Assembly: GCF_003752505.1 (NCBI RefSeq)
Contig: NZ_RKHO01000001.1
Span: forward strand, 2,604,001 to 2,668,000
Source of the DNA: Nocardioides aurantiacus
GTDB taxonomy: Bacteria; Actinomycetota; Actinomycetes; Propionibacteriales; Nocardioidaceae
Length of the DNA: 64,000 bases
Direction: 5' to 3'
Part shown: positions 18,407 to 28,006 of the stretch, piece by piece
Layout of the letters: each line of letters opens with the position of its first letter
Position numbering within the stretch: the stretch's first letter is position 1
Made by a program: the position numbers and the translations under genes
The notes under the pieces: generated by a model
The model's database searches: none
What the model was told of the DNA's origin: nothing
The model's input: the letters and a program-made list of their open reading frames with translations, nothing else

Positions 18407-21025
18407 ATGACCTCCCCCTCCCCGTCCGACGCGTCCACGACGACCGCAGCGCCCGCGGTCGTCGTACCGGACCGGGCGGCGCTGGAGGGCCTCGAGGCGA
18501 CCTGGTCGCAGCGCTGGAAGGAGCAGGACACCTACGCCTTCGACCGCACCCAGCCGCGCAGCAACGTCTACTCCATCGACACCCCTCCCCCGACGGTGTC
18601 GGGGTCGCTGCACGTCGGGCACGTCTTCAGCTACACCCACACCGACCTCGTCGCCCGGTTCCAGCGGATGCGCGGCAAGTCGGTGTTCTACCCGATGGGG
18701 TGGGACGACAACGGCCTGCCGACCGAGCGACGGGTGCAGAACTACTTCGGCGTGCGCTGCGACCCCTCGCTGCCCTACGACGCCGACTTCACCCCGCCGG
18801 AGAAGCCCGACCCCAAGCGCCAGGTCCCGGTCAGCCGGCCCAACTTCGTCGCGCTGTGCGAGCGGCTCGTCGAGGAGGACGAGCAGGTCTTCGAGCAGCT
18901 GTGGCGCACGCTCGGCCTCTCGGTCGACTGGTCCCAGCACTACACGACCATCGGGCCCCGGGCCCAGACCGTGAGCCAGCGCGCGTTCCTGCGCAACTTC
19001 GCCCGCGGCGAGGCCTACCTGCAGGAGGCCCCCACGCTGTGGGACGTCACCTTCCAGACCGCGGTCGCCCAGGCCGAGCTCGAGGCCCGGGAGTACGCCG
19101 GCGCCTACCACCGGGTCGCCTTCCACGGCGCGGACGGTCCGGTCCACATCGAGACCACCCGTCCCGAGCTGATCCCGAGCGTCGTGGCGCTGATCGCCCA
19201 CCCCGACGACGAGCGCTACGCCTCGCTGTTCGGCACCACCGTGACCTCACCTGTCTTCGGCGTCGAGGTGCCGGTGCTCGCCCACCCGGCGGCCGAGCCC
19301 GACAAGGGCGCCGGCATCGCGATGTGCTGCACCTTCGGCGACCTGACCGACGTCACCTGGTGGCGCGAGCTGCAGCTGCCGGTGCGCACCGTGGTCGGGC
19401 GCGACGGTCGGCTGACCCGCGAGACCCCGTCCTGGCTGGCCGCGCCGGCGGCAGCAGCGGCGTACTCCGAGCTGGCGGGGAAGACCACCTTCAGCGCCCG
19501 CGAGGCCATGGTGGCCGCGCTGCGCGAGTCCGGCGACCTCGACGGCGAGCCGAGGCCGACCCAGCGGATGGCCAACTTCTACGAGAAGGGCGACAAGCCG
19601 CTCGAGATCGTCGCGACGCGGCAGTGGTACCTCACCAACGGCGGCCGCGACGCCGACCTGCGCGGCGAGATGCTCGACCGGGGCGCCGAGATCACGTGGG
19701 TGCCGACCCACATGAAGCACCGCTACGACAACTGGGTCGGCGGCCTGAACGGCGACTGGCTGATCTCGCGGCAGCGCTTCTTCGGCATCCCGTTCCCGGT
19801 CTGGTACCCCCTCGACGCCGACGGCGAGCCCGACTACGAGCACCCGCTGATGCCCCGCGAGGAGCAGCTGCCCGTCGACCCCTCCACCGACGCCCCCTCC
19901 GGGTTCGGCGAGGACCAGCGCGGCCGTCCGGGCGGCTTCATCGGCGACCCCGACGTGATGGACACCTGGGCGACCTCGTCGCTGACGCCGCAGATCGCCG
20001 GTGGCTGGGAGAGCGACCCCGACCTGTTCGAGCGCGTCTTCCCCATGGACCTCGCCACCCAGGCGCACGACATCATCCGCACCTGGCTGTTCTCCCGCGT
20101 CGTCCGCGCGCACTTCGAGAACCACGCCGCCCCGTGGAGCCACGCGCTCATCTCGGGCTTCATCGTCGATCCCGACCGCAAGAAGATGTCGAAGTCCAAG
20201 GGCAACGTCGTGGTGCCCTCCGACGTGCTCGAGCGGTACGGCGCCGACGCGGTGCGCTGGCGCGCCGCGATGGCCCGCCCCGGGCTCGACTCGCCGTTCG
20301 ACGAGACCCAGATGAAGGTCGGCCGTCGGCTGGCCATGAAGGTGCTCAACGTCGCCAAGTTCGTGCTCGGCAGCGTGGGCGCCACCACGGTGGACCCGGC
20401 CCTGGTCACCGTCCCGGTCGACCGCGCGCTGCTGGCCCGGCTCGACGCCACCGTGACCGAGGCGACGCGCGCCTTCGAGGCCTACGACTACACCACCGCG
20501 CTCGAGGTCTCCGAGCGGTTCTTCTGGGACTTCTGCGACGACTACGTCGAGCTGGTCAAGGAGCGGGCGTACGGCGAGCAGGGCGACGCCGACGACCCGG
20601 ACACCTCCTCGGCCCGGGCTGCGCTGGCGACCGCTCTGCACGTGCAGCTGCGGCTGTTCGCCCCGTTCCTGCCCTACGCCACCGAGGAGGTCTGGTCGTG
20701 GTGGCAGCAGGGCTCGGTGCACCTCTCGGCCTGGCCCGGCACCGACGAGCTGGGTGACACCAGCGGCGGGGACGCCGCCGAGCTGACGGCGGTGGCAGCG
20801 GTGCTGGCCGGCGTCCGCGGCGCCAAGTCCACCGCCAAGGTCGGCATGCGCACCCCGGTGCTGCACGCCCGGGTCTCGGGTCCCGCCGCGGCGCTCGACG
20901 CCGTCCGGGCCGCCGAGCGCGACCTGCGCGCCGTCGGGTCGATCACCGGCGACGTCGAGATGGTCGAGGCGGACGGCGAGGTCTCCGTCGAGGCCACCCT
21001 GGGCGACCCGCCGCCCAAGCGCTGA
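18407..21025 (+). CDS. valS: Valyl-tRNA synthetase
   Basis: An 872-residue class I synthetase. The HIGH motif is HVGH at 69-72 within [14 protein letters not shown], and KMSKS is at 593-597 in KKMSKSKGN. The editing (CP1) domain lies between, and an anticodon-binding domain follows. It charges tRNA-Val in the cytoplasm. The N-terminal ~20 residues are Ser/Thr/Ala-rich and variable. Homology and the leaderless -10 at 18395 agree on the ATG at 18407. The order folC-valS-clpX is conserved in actinobacteria. Confidence 0.97.
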   Translation: MTSPSPSDASTTTAAPAVVVPDRAALEGLEATWSQRWKEQDTYAFDRTQPRSNVYSIDTPPPTVSGSLHVGHVFSYTHTDLVARFQRMRGKSVFYPMGWDDNGLPTERRVQNYFGVRCDPSLPYDADFTPPEKPDPKRQVPVSRPNFVALCERLVEEDEQVFEQLWRTLGLSVDWSQHYTTIGPRAQTVSQRAFLRNFARGEAYLQEAPTLWDVTFQTAVAQAELEAREYAGAYHRVAFHGADGPVHIETTRPELIPSVVALIAHPDDERYASLFGTTVTSPVFGVEVPVLAHPAAEPDKGAGIAMCCTFGDLTDVTWWRELQLPVRTVVGRDGRLTRETPSWLAAPAAAAAYSELAGKTTFSAREAMVAALRESGDLDGEPRPTQRMANFYEKGDKPLEIVATRQWYLTNGGRDADLRGEMLDRGAEITWVPTHMKHRYDNWVGGLNGDWLISRQRFFGIPFPVWYPLDADGEPDYEHPLMPREEQLPVDPSTDAPSGFGEDQRGRPGGFIGDPDVMDTWATSSLTPQIAGGWESDPDLFERVFPMDLATQAHDIIRTWLFSRVVRAHFENHAAPWSHALISGFIVDPDRKKMSKSKGNVVVPSDVLERYGADAVRWRAAMARPGLDSPFDETQMKVGRRLAMKVLNVAKFVLGSVGATTVDPALVTVPVDRALLARLDATVTEATRAFEAYDYTTALEVSERFFWDFCDDYVELVKERAYGEQGDADDPDTSSARAALATALHVQLRLFAPFLPYATEEVWSWWQQGSVHLSAWPGTDELGDTSGGDAAELTAVAAVLAGVRGAKSTAKVGMRTPVLHARVSGPAAALDAVRAAERDLRAVGSITGDVEMVEADGEVSVEATLGDPPPKR

Positions 21026-21040
21026 GGCCGCGCCGCCGGG

Positions 21041-21085
21041 CCCGGGCACGCGTGGAGGTCACCGAGGTGGCCGACGGTGCCCGGG
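21041..21085. terminator. Long hairpin in the valS / secreted-protein convergent gap
   Basis: CCCGGGCAC (21041-21049) pairs perfectly with GTGCCCGGG (21077-21085); the loop holds a further imperfect pairing (GGTCACC with GGTGGCC). It lies between two converging genes, so a bidirectional terminator is likely; no T-run is present. Confidence 0.45.
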
Positions 21086-21098
21086 GTGCTGCCTGGGC

Positions 21099-21995
21099 TC
21101 AGCGGCCCCGGCCGCGCCCGCCGTGCGAACCGTGCGACTTCCCGTGGCCGCGCTCGTCGCGGGCGGCGCGGTCGTCCCGCCGGGCACGATCGGGTCGCTC
21201 ACGCTCGACCCGCGTGGGGCGCTCGACCCGAGGCCGCTCGACGCGTTCGGGCCGCTCGGCACGCACCCGGTCGGGCCGCTCCTGACGCACGGGACGCACC
21301 GGGCGCTGCGGCCGGACGACCGGAGCCGGGGTCGCCGTGGGCGCCGCGAAGGACGGGCGTCCACCGGAGCTGCCCTTGCCGGCGTTGCCCTTGCCGGAGC
21401 TCCCCGTGCCGGAGCTGCTGGGCGGCTCGGGGGTGGCGACCACGCCGGCCTGCGGCTGCGGTGTGGTCGGCTCGGACGGCCCGGCGGGCCGGGTCGGGGC
21501 GAACGGCCGCACCGTCACCGGGCGCGTGGTGGGCCGTGGCGACGGGCGGGGCTTGGTGGCCCCGTTGCCCGCGGTCGGACGGGCCGCGGCGGTGACGGGA
21601 CGGGCTGCCGTGCTGCGGGTCGAGGCCCTGGCCCCGACGGTGCGCGCGAGGACGGTGGTCACCGCGGACGTGCTGCTGGCCGCGGTCGGGGCGCTCGTGG
21701 GGCTGTCGGCGGGGGTGCCGGCCGTGGCGGTGGCGGCGGCGGTCGGTCCGACGACGAACGGAACCCCGAGCGCCTCGGGCAGCGGGGTCGCGGGCGCTGC
21801 GGGCCGCGGCGTCGGCTGGGCCGCGAGCTGCTCGCCCAGGAGCAGCGTGGTGCCCCGGACGTCGCGGGCCTGCGCCATCGCCGCCTGCTCGTCGCGCACG
21901 TCGGTCGGCCGGCTCAGCGCCTGGCCCAGGATCAGGGCGGCCAGGCAGCTCACGCCCAGGAACGCCAGCAGCGGCCGCCGGTGCTGTGCCTGCAT
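21099..21995 (-). CDS. Secreted or membrane-anchored low-complexity protein (Pro/Thr/Ala then Arg/Glu repeats)
   Basis: A 298-residue protein not recognised as a known family. The ATG at 21995 is chosen because GGGGGAGG lies 5 nt upstream; the longer open frame to 22085 lacks such a site. Residues ~9-28 (AFLGVSCLAALILGQAL) form a signal peptide or anchor. The rest is low complexity: Ala/Thr/Pro-rich to ~200, a Gly/Ser segment (SSGTGSSGKGNAGKGSSGG), then charged RPERVERPRVERPTRVERE-type repeats and a GHGKSHGSHGGRGRGR end. There is no catalytic motif. It is the only non-housekeeping gene between valS and clpX. A -10-like TATTCT is at 22049-22044. Confidence 0.65.
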   Translation of the reverse strand: MQAQHRRPLLAFLGVSCLAALILGQALSRPTDVRDEQAAMAQARDVRGTTLLLGEQLAAQPTPRPAAPATPLPEALGVPFVVGPTAAATATAGTPADSPTSAPTAASSTSAVTTVLARTVGARASTRSTAARPVTAAARPTAGNGATKPRPSPRPTTRPVTVRPFAPTRPAGPSEPTTPQPQAGVVATPEPPSSSGTGSSGKGNAGKGSSGGRPSFAAPTATPAPVVRPQRPVRPVRQERPDRVRAERPERVERPRVERPTRVERERPDRARRDDRAARDERGHGKSHGSHGGRGRGR

Positions 21996-22072
21996 GCTGC
22001 CTCCCCCGCCTTCACGACCCTGTGGGCCGCCCCCGTAATGGCAAGAATACGGGCAAAATCGGACTTGCGGTG

Positions 22073-22102
22073 GGTGGTCTAGCAAAGCGGGCAGGTGGTC
22101 TA
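22073..22102. repeat. Direct repeat GGTGGTCTA spaced by two helical turns
   Basis: GGTGGTCTA occurs at 22073-22081 and 22094-22102, 21 bp apart, upstream of the secreted low-complexity gene and just after clpX. The spacing fits two protein sites on one DNA face; the regulator is unknown. Confidence 0.4.
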
Positions 22103-22120
22103 CCCCGGAGAGGCTCGGGG

Positions 22121-23398
<1,278 letters not shown>

Positions 23399-23416
23399 GC
23401 ACACCCTCTTCGTCGG

Positions 23417-23476
23417 ACTGGGCCCCGGCGACCCAGTGCATCCGGCACCGCCTCGCGGCGGTGTCTCGAAACCGTA
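23417..23476 (-). promoter_or_regulatory. clpX promoter and structured leader
   Basis: A -10 TACGGT at 23476-23471 would start transcription near 23464. The resulting ~66-nt leader begins with a 7-bp hairpin closed by a GCGA tetraloop (23463-23446), followed by a second hairpin with ACTGGG/CCCAGT arms (23437-23417). A CCCACGTGGG palindrome at 23493-23502 overlaps the expected -35 region. Confidence 0.45.
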
Positions 23477-23533
23477 CTCCGATGTCGTCCCTCCCACGTG
23501 GGGACACGACGACCCGGACGGCGCAGGAACGGG

Positions 23534-24148
23534 CTAGCGCCCGGCCCCGATCGCCACGGCCTTGCGGGACTCCAGCAGCGAGTCGATCAGGCCGTAGTCC
23601 AGAGCGCCCTGGGCGGTGAGGATCTTGTCGCGCTCGATGTCGAGGTTGACCTCGGCGGGCGTCTTGCCCGAGTGCTCGGCGATGAGCCGCTCGAGCAGCT
23701 CGCGCATCCGCAGGATCTCGTTGGCCTGGATCTCGATGTCCGAGCTCTGGCCGTAGGTGCCCTCGGTGTAGGGCTGGTGGATCAGGATCCGGCTGTTGGG
23801 AAGCGCCAGGCGCTTGCCCGGCGCGCCGGCGGCCAGCAGCACGGCCGCGGCGGAGGCGGCCTGACCCAGGCACACCGTCTGCACGTCGGGCTGGATGAAC
23901 TGCATCGTGTCGTAGATGGCGGTCATCGCCGTGAACGATCCACCGGGGCTGTTGATGTAGATCTGGATGTCGCGCGAGGGGTCCATCGACTCCAGGCACA
24001 GCAGCTGCGCCATCACCGCGTTGGCGATGTCGTCGCTGATCGGGGTGCCGAGGAAGATGATGCGGTCCTCGAAGAGCTTGGCGTAGGGGTCGATGCGACG
24101 GACGCCGTAGGACGTCCGCTCCTCCCACTGCGGGATGTAGTAGTTCAT
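23534..24148 (-). CDS. clpP2: ATP-dependent Clp protease proteolytic subunit ClpP2
   Basis: A 204-residue ClpP. Catalytic Ser99 is in [12 protein letters not shown] and the histidine in [10 protein letters not shown]; the substrate loop is [12 protein letters not shown]. In actinobacteria ClpP1 and ClpP2 form one mixed tetradecamer with ClpX or ClpC1. The start [20 protein letters not shown] is family-typical. It follows clpP1 by 40 bp and is probably co-transcribed from the clpP1 promoter. Assignment as P2 is by order and the N-terminal sequence. Confidence 0.95.
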   Translation of the reverse strand: MNYYIPQWEERTSYGVRRIDPYAKLFEDRIIFLGTPISDDIANAVMAQLLCLESMDPSRDIQIYINSPGGSFTAMTAIYDTMQFIQPDVQTVCLGQAASAAAVLLAAGAPGKRLALPNSRILIHQPYTEGTYGQSSDIEIQANEILRMRELLERLIAEHSGKTPAEVNLDIERDKILTAQGALDYGLIDSLLESRKAVAIGAGR

Positions 24149-24188
24149 GTCGAGCTCGATTCTGGTCGCGTCGGGACGGTCGGGAGGG

Positions 24189-24836
24189 TCACTTGCCGCG
24201 GGCCGGGCGGCCCTCGTCGGCCGCCTCGCGGGCGCTGCTGATGACGTGGTCGATGAAGCCGTAGTCCTTGGCCTGGCTGGCGGTGAACCAGCGGTCGCGG
24301 TCGGAGTCGCGCTCGATCTGCTCCAGGGTCTGGCCGGTGTGCTCGGCGATCAGCTCCTGCATCACCTTCTTGATGTGCAGCGACTGCTCGGCCTGGATCC
24401 GGATGTCGGACGCGGAGCCGCCCATGCCGCCGGAGGGCTGGTGCATCATGATCCGCGCGTGGGGCAGCGAGTAGCGCTTGCCCGCCGTGCCGGCGCAGAG
24501 CAGGAACTGGCCCATCGAGGCCGCGAGGCCCATGGCCACGGTCGCGACGTCGTTGGGGATGTAGTTCATGGTGTCGTAGATCGCCATGCCGGAGTCCACC
24601 GAGCCGCCGGGGCTGTTGATGTGGAGGAAGATGTCGGCCTCGGGGTCCTCCGCGCTCAGCAGGAGCAGCTGCGCGCAGATCGCGTTGGCGTTCTGGTCGC
24701 GCACCTCCGAGCCGAGGAAGACGATCCGCTCGCGGAGCAGACGCTGGTAGATGTGGTCGTCGAGACCGTAGGACGACCCGCCGTTCATCTGCGGTGCGAC
24801 GCGGTCGGGCCGGTCGGTCGTGGAGTTCTCAGTCAC
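24189..24836 (-). CDS. clpP1: ATP-dependent Clp protease proteolytic subunit ClpP1
   Basis: A 215-residue ClpP. Catalytic Ser107 is in [11 protein letters not shown], the histidine in [12 protein letters not shown], and the substrate loop is [16 protein letters not shown] at 24836 is taken as start ([20 protein letters not shown]): a -10 TAGGGT ends 7 nt upstream, implying a leaderless message. The longer open frame to 25052 would run through the promoter and into the lipase gene. A CGC-N5-GCG site about 59 bp upstream indicates ClgR activation. Confidence 0.95.
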   Translation of the reverse strand: MTENSTTDRPDRVAPQMNGGSSYGLDDHIYQRLLRERIVFLGSEVRDQNANAICAQLLLLSAEDPEADIFLHINSPGGSVDSGMAIYDTMNYIPNDVATVAMGLAASMGQFLLCAGTAGKRYSLPHARIMMHQPSGGMGGSASDIRIQAEQSLHIKKVMQELIAEHTGQTLEQIERDSDRDRWFTASQAKDYGFIDHVISSAREAADEGRPARGK

Positions 24837-24843
24837 GGGACCG

Positions 24844-24849
24844 ACCCTA
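24844..24849 (-). promoter_or_regulatory. clpP1 -10 element (leaderless)
   Basis: TAGGGT ends 7 nt before the GTG at 24836. No recognisable -35 is present, as expected for an activator-dependent promoter. Confidence 0.6.
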
Positions 24850-24887
24850 GACGGCTGCTCCGACAATTCCACGGGCCCACCCCCCGT

Positions 24888-24901
24888 GTTCGCCCACAGC
24901 G
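24888..24901. promoter_or_regulatory. Likely ClgR operator upstream of clpP1P2
   Basis: GTTCGCCCACAGCG contains the core CGC-Y-N-A-N-R-GCG, which fits the ClgR consensus as I recall it for corynebacteria (WNNWCGCYNANRGCGWWS). It is centred near -59 from the predicted start, a class I activator position. It lies in the 67-bp gap between the lipase end and clpP1. clgR itself is not in the window. Confidence 0.65.
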
Positions 24902-24903
24902 GA

Positions 24904-26163
24904 TCAGACGGGTGCTTCCTCGCGGGTCGGGGGGTCGGTGCGGTCGCGCAGCCAGCCCTTGAGGGCGGCGTACACGTCGTCGTGGTTGAGCAGGTCGAAG
25001 TGACCGCCCCGGATGTGCAGCGTCTCGGCCCCGGGGAACATCTCCTGCCCACGCCGAGGCCGGCCCAGCGCCGAGGCGTAGGGCACGAGCATGTCGCCGA
25101 GCGAGGCCGCCGAGACCGAGCCCGACGACCTCGACAGGGTCGCGGCCACCAGCCGGTAGCGGGCCCGCGGCAGGTTCTGCACGTCCCGGGCCAGGCCGTG
25201 GCGCAGGTCGAGGATGCCCACGGAGCGGTACTCCAGGATCCGGCCGAAGGGCGCGGACTCCGGCAACCGGCCGAGCGCCGCGACGCCGCGGTTGACGACC
25301 CGCTCCAGCGGTGCGCCGAGGTGCGGCGTGCCGAGGCACACCACGTCGGTGACGAGGTCGGTCCAGGGGGTGTCGCGGTCGGTGGTCACGGCGCACGCGG
25401 CCCGCAGGATCAGCCCACCCATCGAGTGCCCCACCAGCGCGAGGCGGCGCACGTCGCTCGGCCAGCACGCCACCAGCCGGTCGAGCAGCGCCGCCATCGC
25501 GACGCCGTTCTCGGCCACCGGGAGCCCTGTGTTGACCCGGACGAAGACGGGGGTCCACCCGTCCTCGGTCCGCAGCCGCTCGCCGTAGCTGGTGGTGACC
25601 GCGGACCGGACCTCGGGACCGACCGGGCCCTCGGTGGCGGGGTCCTCGCGCCGCGGTCGCGCCTCGCGGTTCCAGAACGCCTCGTTCTCGCACAGGCCGT
25701 GCACGAACACGACCACCTTCTCCCCCGCGTCCGGGAACGCCGCGGCCACCCCGGCGGGGTCGAGGACGACGTCCTGGTGGCCGACCCGCACGCCCATGTC
25801 GAAGGCGAAGGGGTGGGCCTCCTCGGCCAGCCGGTCCCCGATCAGCCCGTTGACCGCCGAGGTGAGGAAGCGGCCGTGGGGCGTGTCCTCGAGCCGGCCC
25901 CCGACGCCGGTGCGGCCGACCTGGGTCAGGCCTCGGGCCCCGGCCTTGAGACCGACGCTGATGCCGCCGTAGACGCATCGGGCGATGCCGTCGTGCAACC
26001 GGTGGGAGACCGTGGGCCCACCGCCGTTGAGCTTGTCGTTGATCCCGTGGATGCGCCCGGCGATCGCGCCGTGCACGTCACGGACCGTGCCGAGGAGGAG
26101 GTCCTCCGCATAGTGGGCCGCCAACGCGGCCGCGTCCAGGTTGTTCGCCTCTGCCTGCTTCAC
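24904..26163 (-). CDS. Alpha/beta-hydrolase, PGAP1/lipase-like esterase
   Basis: A 419-residue cytoplasmic or cell-associated hydrolase. The nucleophile elbow is GHSMGG with Ser247; the oxyanion strand [20 protein letters not shown] precedes it, and [16 protein letters not shown] near the C-terminus supplies the probable catalytic His. No signal peptide is visible. A GTG at 26163 is preferred: TTGACC and AACACT with an 18-bp spacer end 8 nt upstream. A TTG at 26172 preceded by GGTGA is the alternative. A 16-bp palindrome covers the -10, so TetR-type repression is likely. M. tuberculosis has lipP in the same slot, but the two are not clearly the same family. Confidence 0.85.
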   Translation of the reverse strand: MKQAEANNLDAAALAAHYAEDLLLGTVRDVHGAIAGRIHGINDKLNGGGPTVSHRLHDGIARCVYGGISVGLKAGARGLTQVGRTGVGGRLEDTPHGRFLTSAVNGLIGDRLAEEAHPFAFDMGVRVGHQDVVLDPAGVAAAFPDAGEKVVVFVHGLCENEAFWNREARPRREDPATEGPVGPEVRSAVTTSYGERLRTEDGWTPVFVRVNTGLPVAENGVAMAALLDRLVACWPSDVRRLALVGHSMGGLILRAACAVTTDRDTPWTDLVTDVVCLGTPHLGAPLERVVNRGVAALGRLPESAPFGRILEYRSVGILDLRHGLARDVQNLPRARYRLVAATLSRSSGSVSAASLGDMLVPYASALGRPRRGQEMFPGAETLHIRGGHFDLLNHDDVYAALKGWLRDRTDPPTREEAPV

Positions 26164-26164
26164 A

Positions 26165-26180
26165 GTGAACAAGTGTTCAC
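26165..26180. promoter_or_regulatory. TetR-type palindrome over the lipase promoter
   Basis: GTGAACAAGTGTTCAC is a perfect inverted repeat (7-bp arms, 2-bp centre) covering the proposed -10 AACACT (26177-26172). TetR-family repressors commonly bind such sites; the cognate repressor is not identifiable here. Confidence 0.6.
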
Positions 26181-26185
26181 CGAAA

Positions 26186-26216
26186 AGCGGGGCCGGGTCA
26201 ACGACCCGGCCCCGCT
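26186..26216 (-). terminator. Intrinsic terminator of tig
   Basis: A 13-bp perfect GC-rich stem with a 5-nt loop is followed on the minus strand by TTTTC, 18 bp after the tig stop. Its loop and right arm also contain TTGACC, a candidate -35 for the downstream lipase gene. Confidence 0.85.
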
Positions 26217-26234
26217 CGTCGCGTGGTGATCTGC

Positions 26235-27692
26235 TCAGGACTCCTTGGTGTCGCCCTCCGCGTCCGCGGCGGGCTCCTCCGAGGACTCCGTGGCGGTGTC
26301 GGTCGCGGCCTCGTCGGCGGGCGCCTCGACGGCGTCCTCCGCCTCCTCGGCCGCGGGCTCACCCAGGCTGCCGTCGGGACGGAGGTTCTTCAGGTCGACC
26401 GGGTTCCCGGACTCGTCGGTGACGGTCGCGGACTCCACGATGCTCGCCAGCGCCTTGCCGCGCACGACCTCGGAGACCATCTCGGGCACGTGGTTGTGCT
26501 CGAGCATGTGCTTGATGAACTCCTCGGGGTTCTGGCCCGACTGCTGCGCACGGCGCATCAGGTGGGCCTGCAGCTCCTCCTGCTCGACGCCGATCTCCTG
26601 GCTCTTGGCGATCTCGTCGAGCAGGAACTGCGACGCCACGGCGTCGCGCACGCGCTTCTCGAGCTCGGCCTCGAACTCGTCGATGGTCTGCTCCTCGGAG
26701 TCGAGGTAGGCCTCCATCGTCATGCCGGCGTAGGCCAGCTGCTGCTCGATCTCCTGCCGACGGGCAGCGAGCTCCTCGGTGACGAGGCTCTCCGGCAGCG
26801 GCACCTCGGCGCCGTCGAGCAGCTGCTCGAGGACCGCGTCACGGGCGGCCGCGGCCTGCTCGAGGCGCTTGCCACGCTCGAGCCGGGTGGTGACGTCGGC
26901 GCGCAGCTCCTCGACGGTGTCGAACTCCGAGGCGGTCTGGGCGAAGTCGTCGTCGAGCTCGGGGAGCTCCTGCTCCTTGACGGCCGAGACCTTGACGGTC
27001 ACCGAGACGTCCTGGCCGGCGAGGTCGCCGCCGACGAGCTGGGAGGTGAAGGTCGACTCCTCGCCGGCGGAGAGGCCGCGCAGCGCGTCGTCGATGCCCT
27101 CGAGCATGTCGCCCGAGCCCACCTTGTAGGAGTAGTCGGAGACCTGACCGCCCTCGATGGCCTCGCCGTCGGGGGTGGTGGCCTCGAGGTCGATGGTGAC
27201 CAGGTCGCCGTCGGCGGCAGCGCGCTCGACGTCCTTGAGGGTGGCGAACCGCTCGCGCAGCGCCTCCACCTGCTCCTGGACGTCCTCGTCGCTCACGGCC
27301 AGGTCGTCGACCTGCACGCTGAGCCCCTCGTACGACGGCAGCTCGATGCTCGGCCGCACGTCGACCTCGGCGGTGAACTCGAAGAGCGTGTTGTCCTCGA
27401 GCCGCGTGACGTCGATCTCGGGCTGGGCCAGCGGCTGCAGGTCGTTCTCCTGCAGCGCCTGCACGTAGAGCTGGGGCAGCGCGTCGTTGATCGCCTGGTC
27501 CAGGACGGCGCCGCGGCCGACCTGGCGGTCGATCACCGGCGGCGGGACCTTGCCCTTGCGGAAGCCGGGGATGTTCACCTGCTTGGCGATGGACTGGTAG
27601 GCCGCGTCGAGGCTCGGCTTGAGCTCCTCGAAGGGCACCTCGACGGTGATCTTGGCCCGGGTCGGGCTCAGCGTCTCGACGGCGCTCTTCAC
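26235..27692 (-). CDS. tig: Trigger factor (ribosome-associated chaperone)
   Basis: A 485-residue peptidyl-prolyl isomerase/chaperone. The N-terminal ribosome-binding domain has the signature GFRKGKVPPPVI (~residues 44-55). The FKBP-like PPIase domain spans ~155-240 and the helical C-terminal domain ~250-430. The last ~55 residues are a disordered Ala/Glu/Asp tail, common in actinobacteria. The GTG at 27692 follows GAGGAG by 8-9 nt; extension to 27821 would read into tRNA-Pro. A strong terminator follows. Confidence 0.96.
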   Translation of the reverse strand: MKSAVETLSPTRAKITVEVPFEELKPSLDAAYQSIAKQVNIPGFRKGKVPPPVIDRQVGRGAVLDQAINDALPQLYVQALQENDLQPLAQPEIDVTRLEDNTLFEFTAEVDVRPSIELPSYEGLSVQVDDLAVSDEDVQEQVEALRERFATLKDVERAAADGDLVTIDLEATTPDGEAIEGGQVSDYSYKVGSGDMLEGIDDALRGLSAGEESTFTSQLVGGDLAGQDVSVTVKVSAVKEQELPELDDDFAQTASEFDTVEELRADVTTRLERGKRLEQAAAARDAVLEQLLDGAEVPLPESLVTEELAARRQEIEQQLAYAGMTMEAYLDSEEQTIDEFEAELEKRVRDAVASQFLLDEIAKSQEIGVEQEELQAHLMRRAQQSGQNPEEFIKHMLEHNHVPEMVSEVVRGKALASIVESATVTDESGNPVDLKNLRPDGSLGEPAAEEAEDAVEAPADEAATDTATESSEEPAADAEGDTKES

Positions 27693-27732
27693 AGGTCTGT
27701 CTCCTCGTTGTGGTCGGTGGTGCGTCGTGGGG

Positions 27733-27805
27733 TCGGGGCGACAGGACTCGAACCTGCGGTCTCCTGCTCCCAAAGCAGGCGCGCTAGCCACTACGCTACG
27801 CCCCG
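27733..27805 (-). tRNA. tRNA-Pro (anticodon TGG)
   Basis: A 73-nt cloverleaf with acceptor CGGGGCG/CGCCCCG, anticodon loop TTTGGGA between CCTGC/GCAGG, and T-loop GGTTCGAGTCC. CCA is not encoded. Confidence 0.95.
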
Positions 27806-27807
27806 CG

Positions 27808-27839
27808 AAGGGCTCTCCCACGGGCGTGGGAAGGCCCTT
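27808..27839 (-). terminator. Hairpin between tRNA-Gly and tRNA-Pro
   Basis: AAGGGC/GCCCTT (6 bp) and CCCAC/GTGGG (5 bp) form a stem interrupted by a symmetrical 3-nt internal loop. It may end the tRNA-Gly transcript or guide processing of a joint precursor. Confidence 0.5.
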
Positions 27840-27843
27840 GCAG

Positions 27844-27914
27844 AGCGGATGACGGGAATCGAACCCGCGTCATCAGTTTGGAAGACTGAGGCTCTACCAT
27901 TGAGCTACATCCGC
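27844..27914 (-). tRNA. tRNA-Gly (anticodon TCC)
   Basis: A 71-nt cloverleaf with acceptor GCGGATG/CATCCGC, anticodon loop CTTCCAA between TCAGT/ACTGA, and T-arm GGGTTCGATTCCC. CCA is not encoded. Confidence 0.95.
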
Positions 27915-27950
27915 GCGCCCGGGCGCGCGTCAGCGCGCCTGTGCTTCTCG

Positions 27951-27968
27951 GGCACGGACCATCGTGCC
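27951..27968 (-). terminator. Hairpin after the phosphatase gene
   Basis: GGCACG/CGTGCC arms with a 6-nt loop, 39 bp beyond the phosphatase stop and before tRNA-Gly. It is a weak terminator candidate with no T-run. Confidence 0.3.
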
Positions 27969-28006
27969 ACAGCCGCGTGCCCTGGTCCGAACCAGCCCCG
28001 GGCGGG

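Noticed and set aside
23399-23497. N-terminal extension of clpX
   Set aside because: The 33 extra residues are not part of ClpX, and the region carries the hairpin leader instead.
24837-25052. N-terminal extension of clpP1
   Set aside because: It would cross the clpP1 promoter and ClgR-like site and run into the lipase gene; ClpP1 has no such extension.
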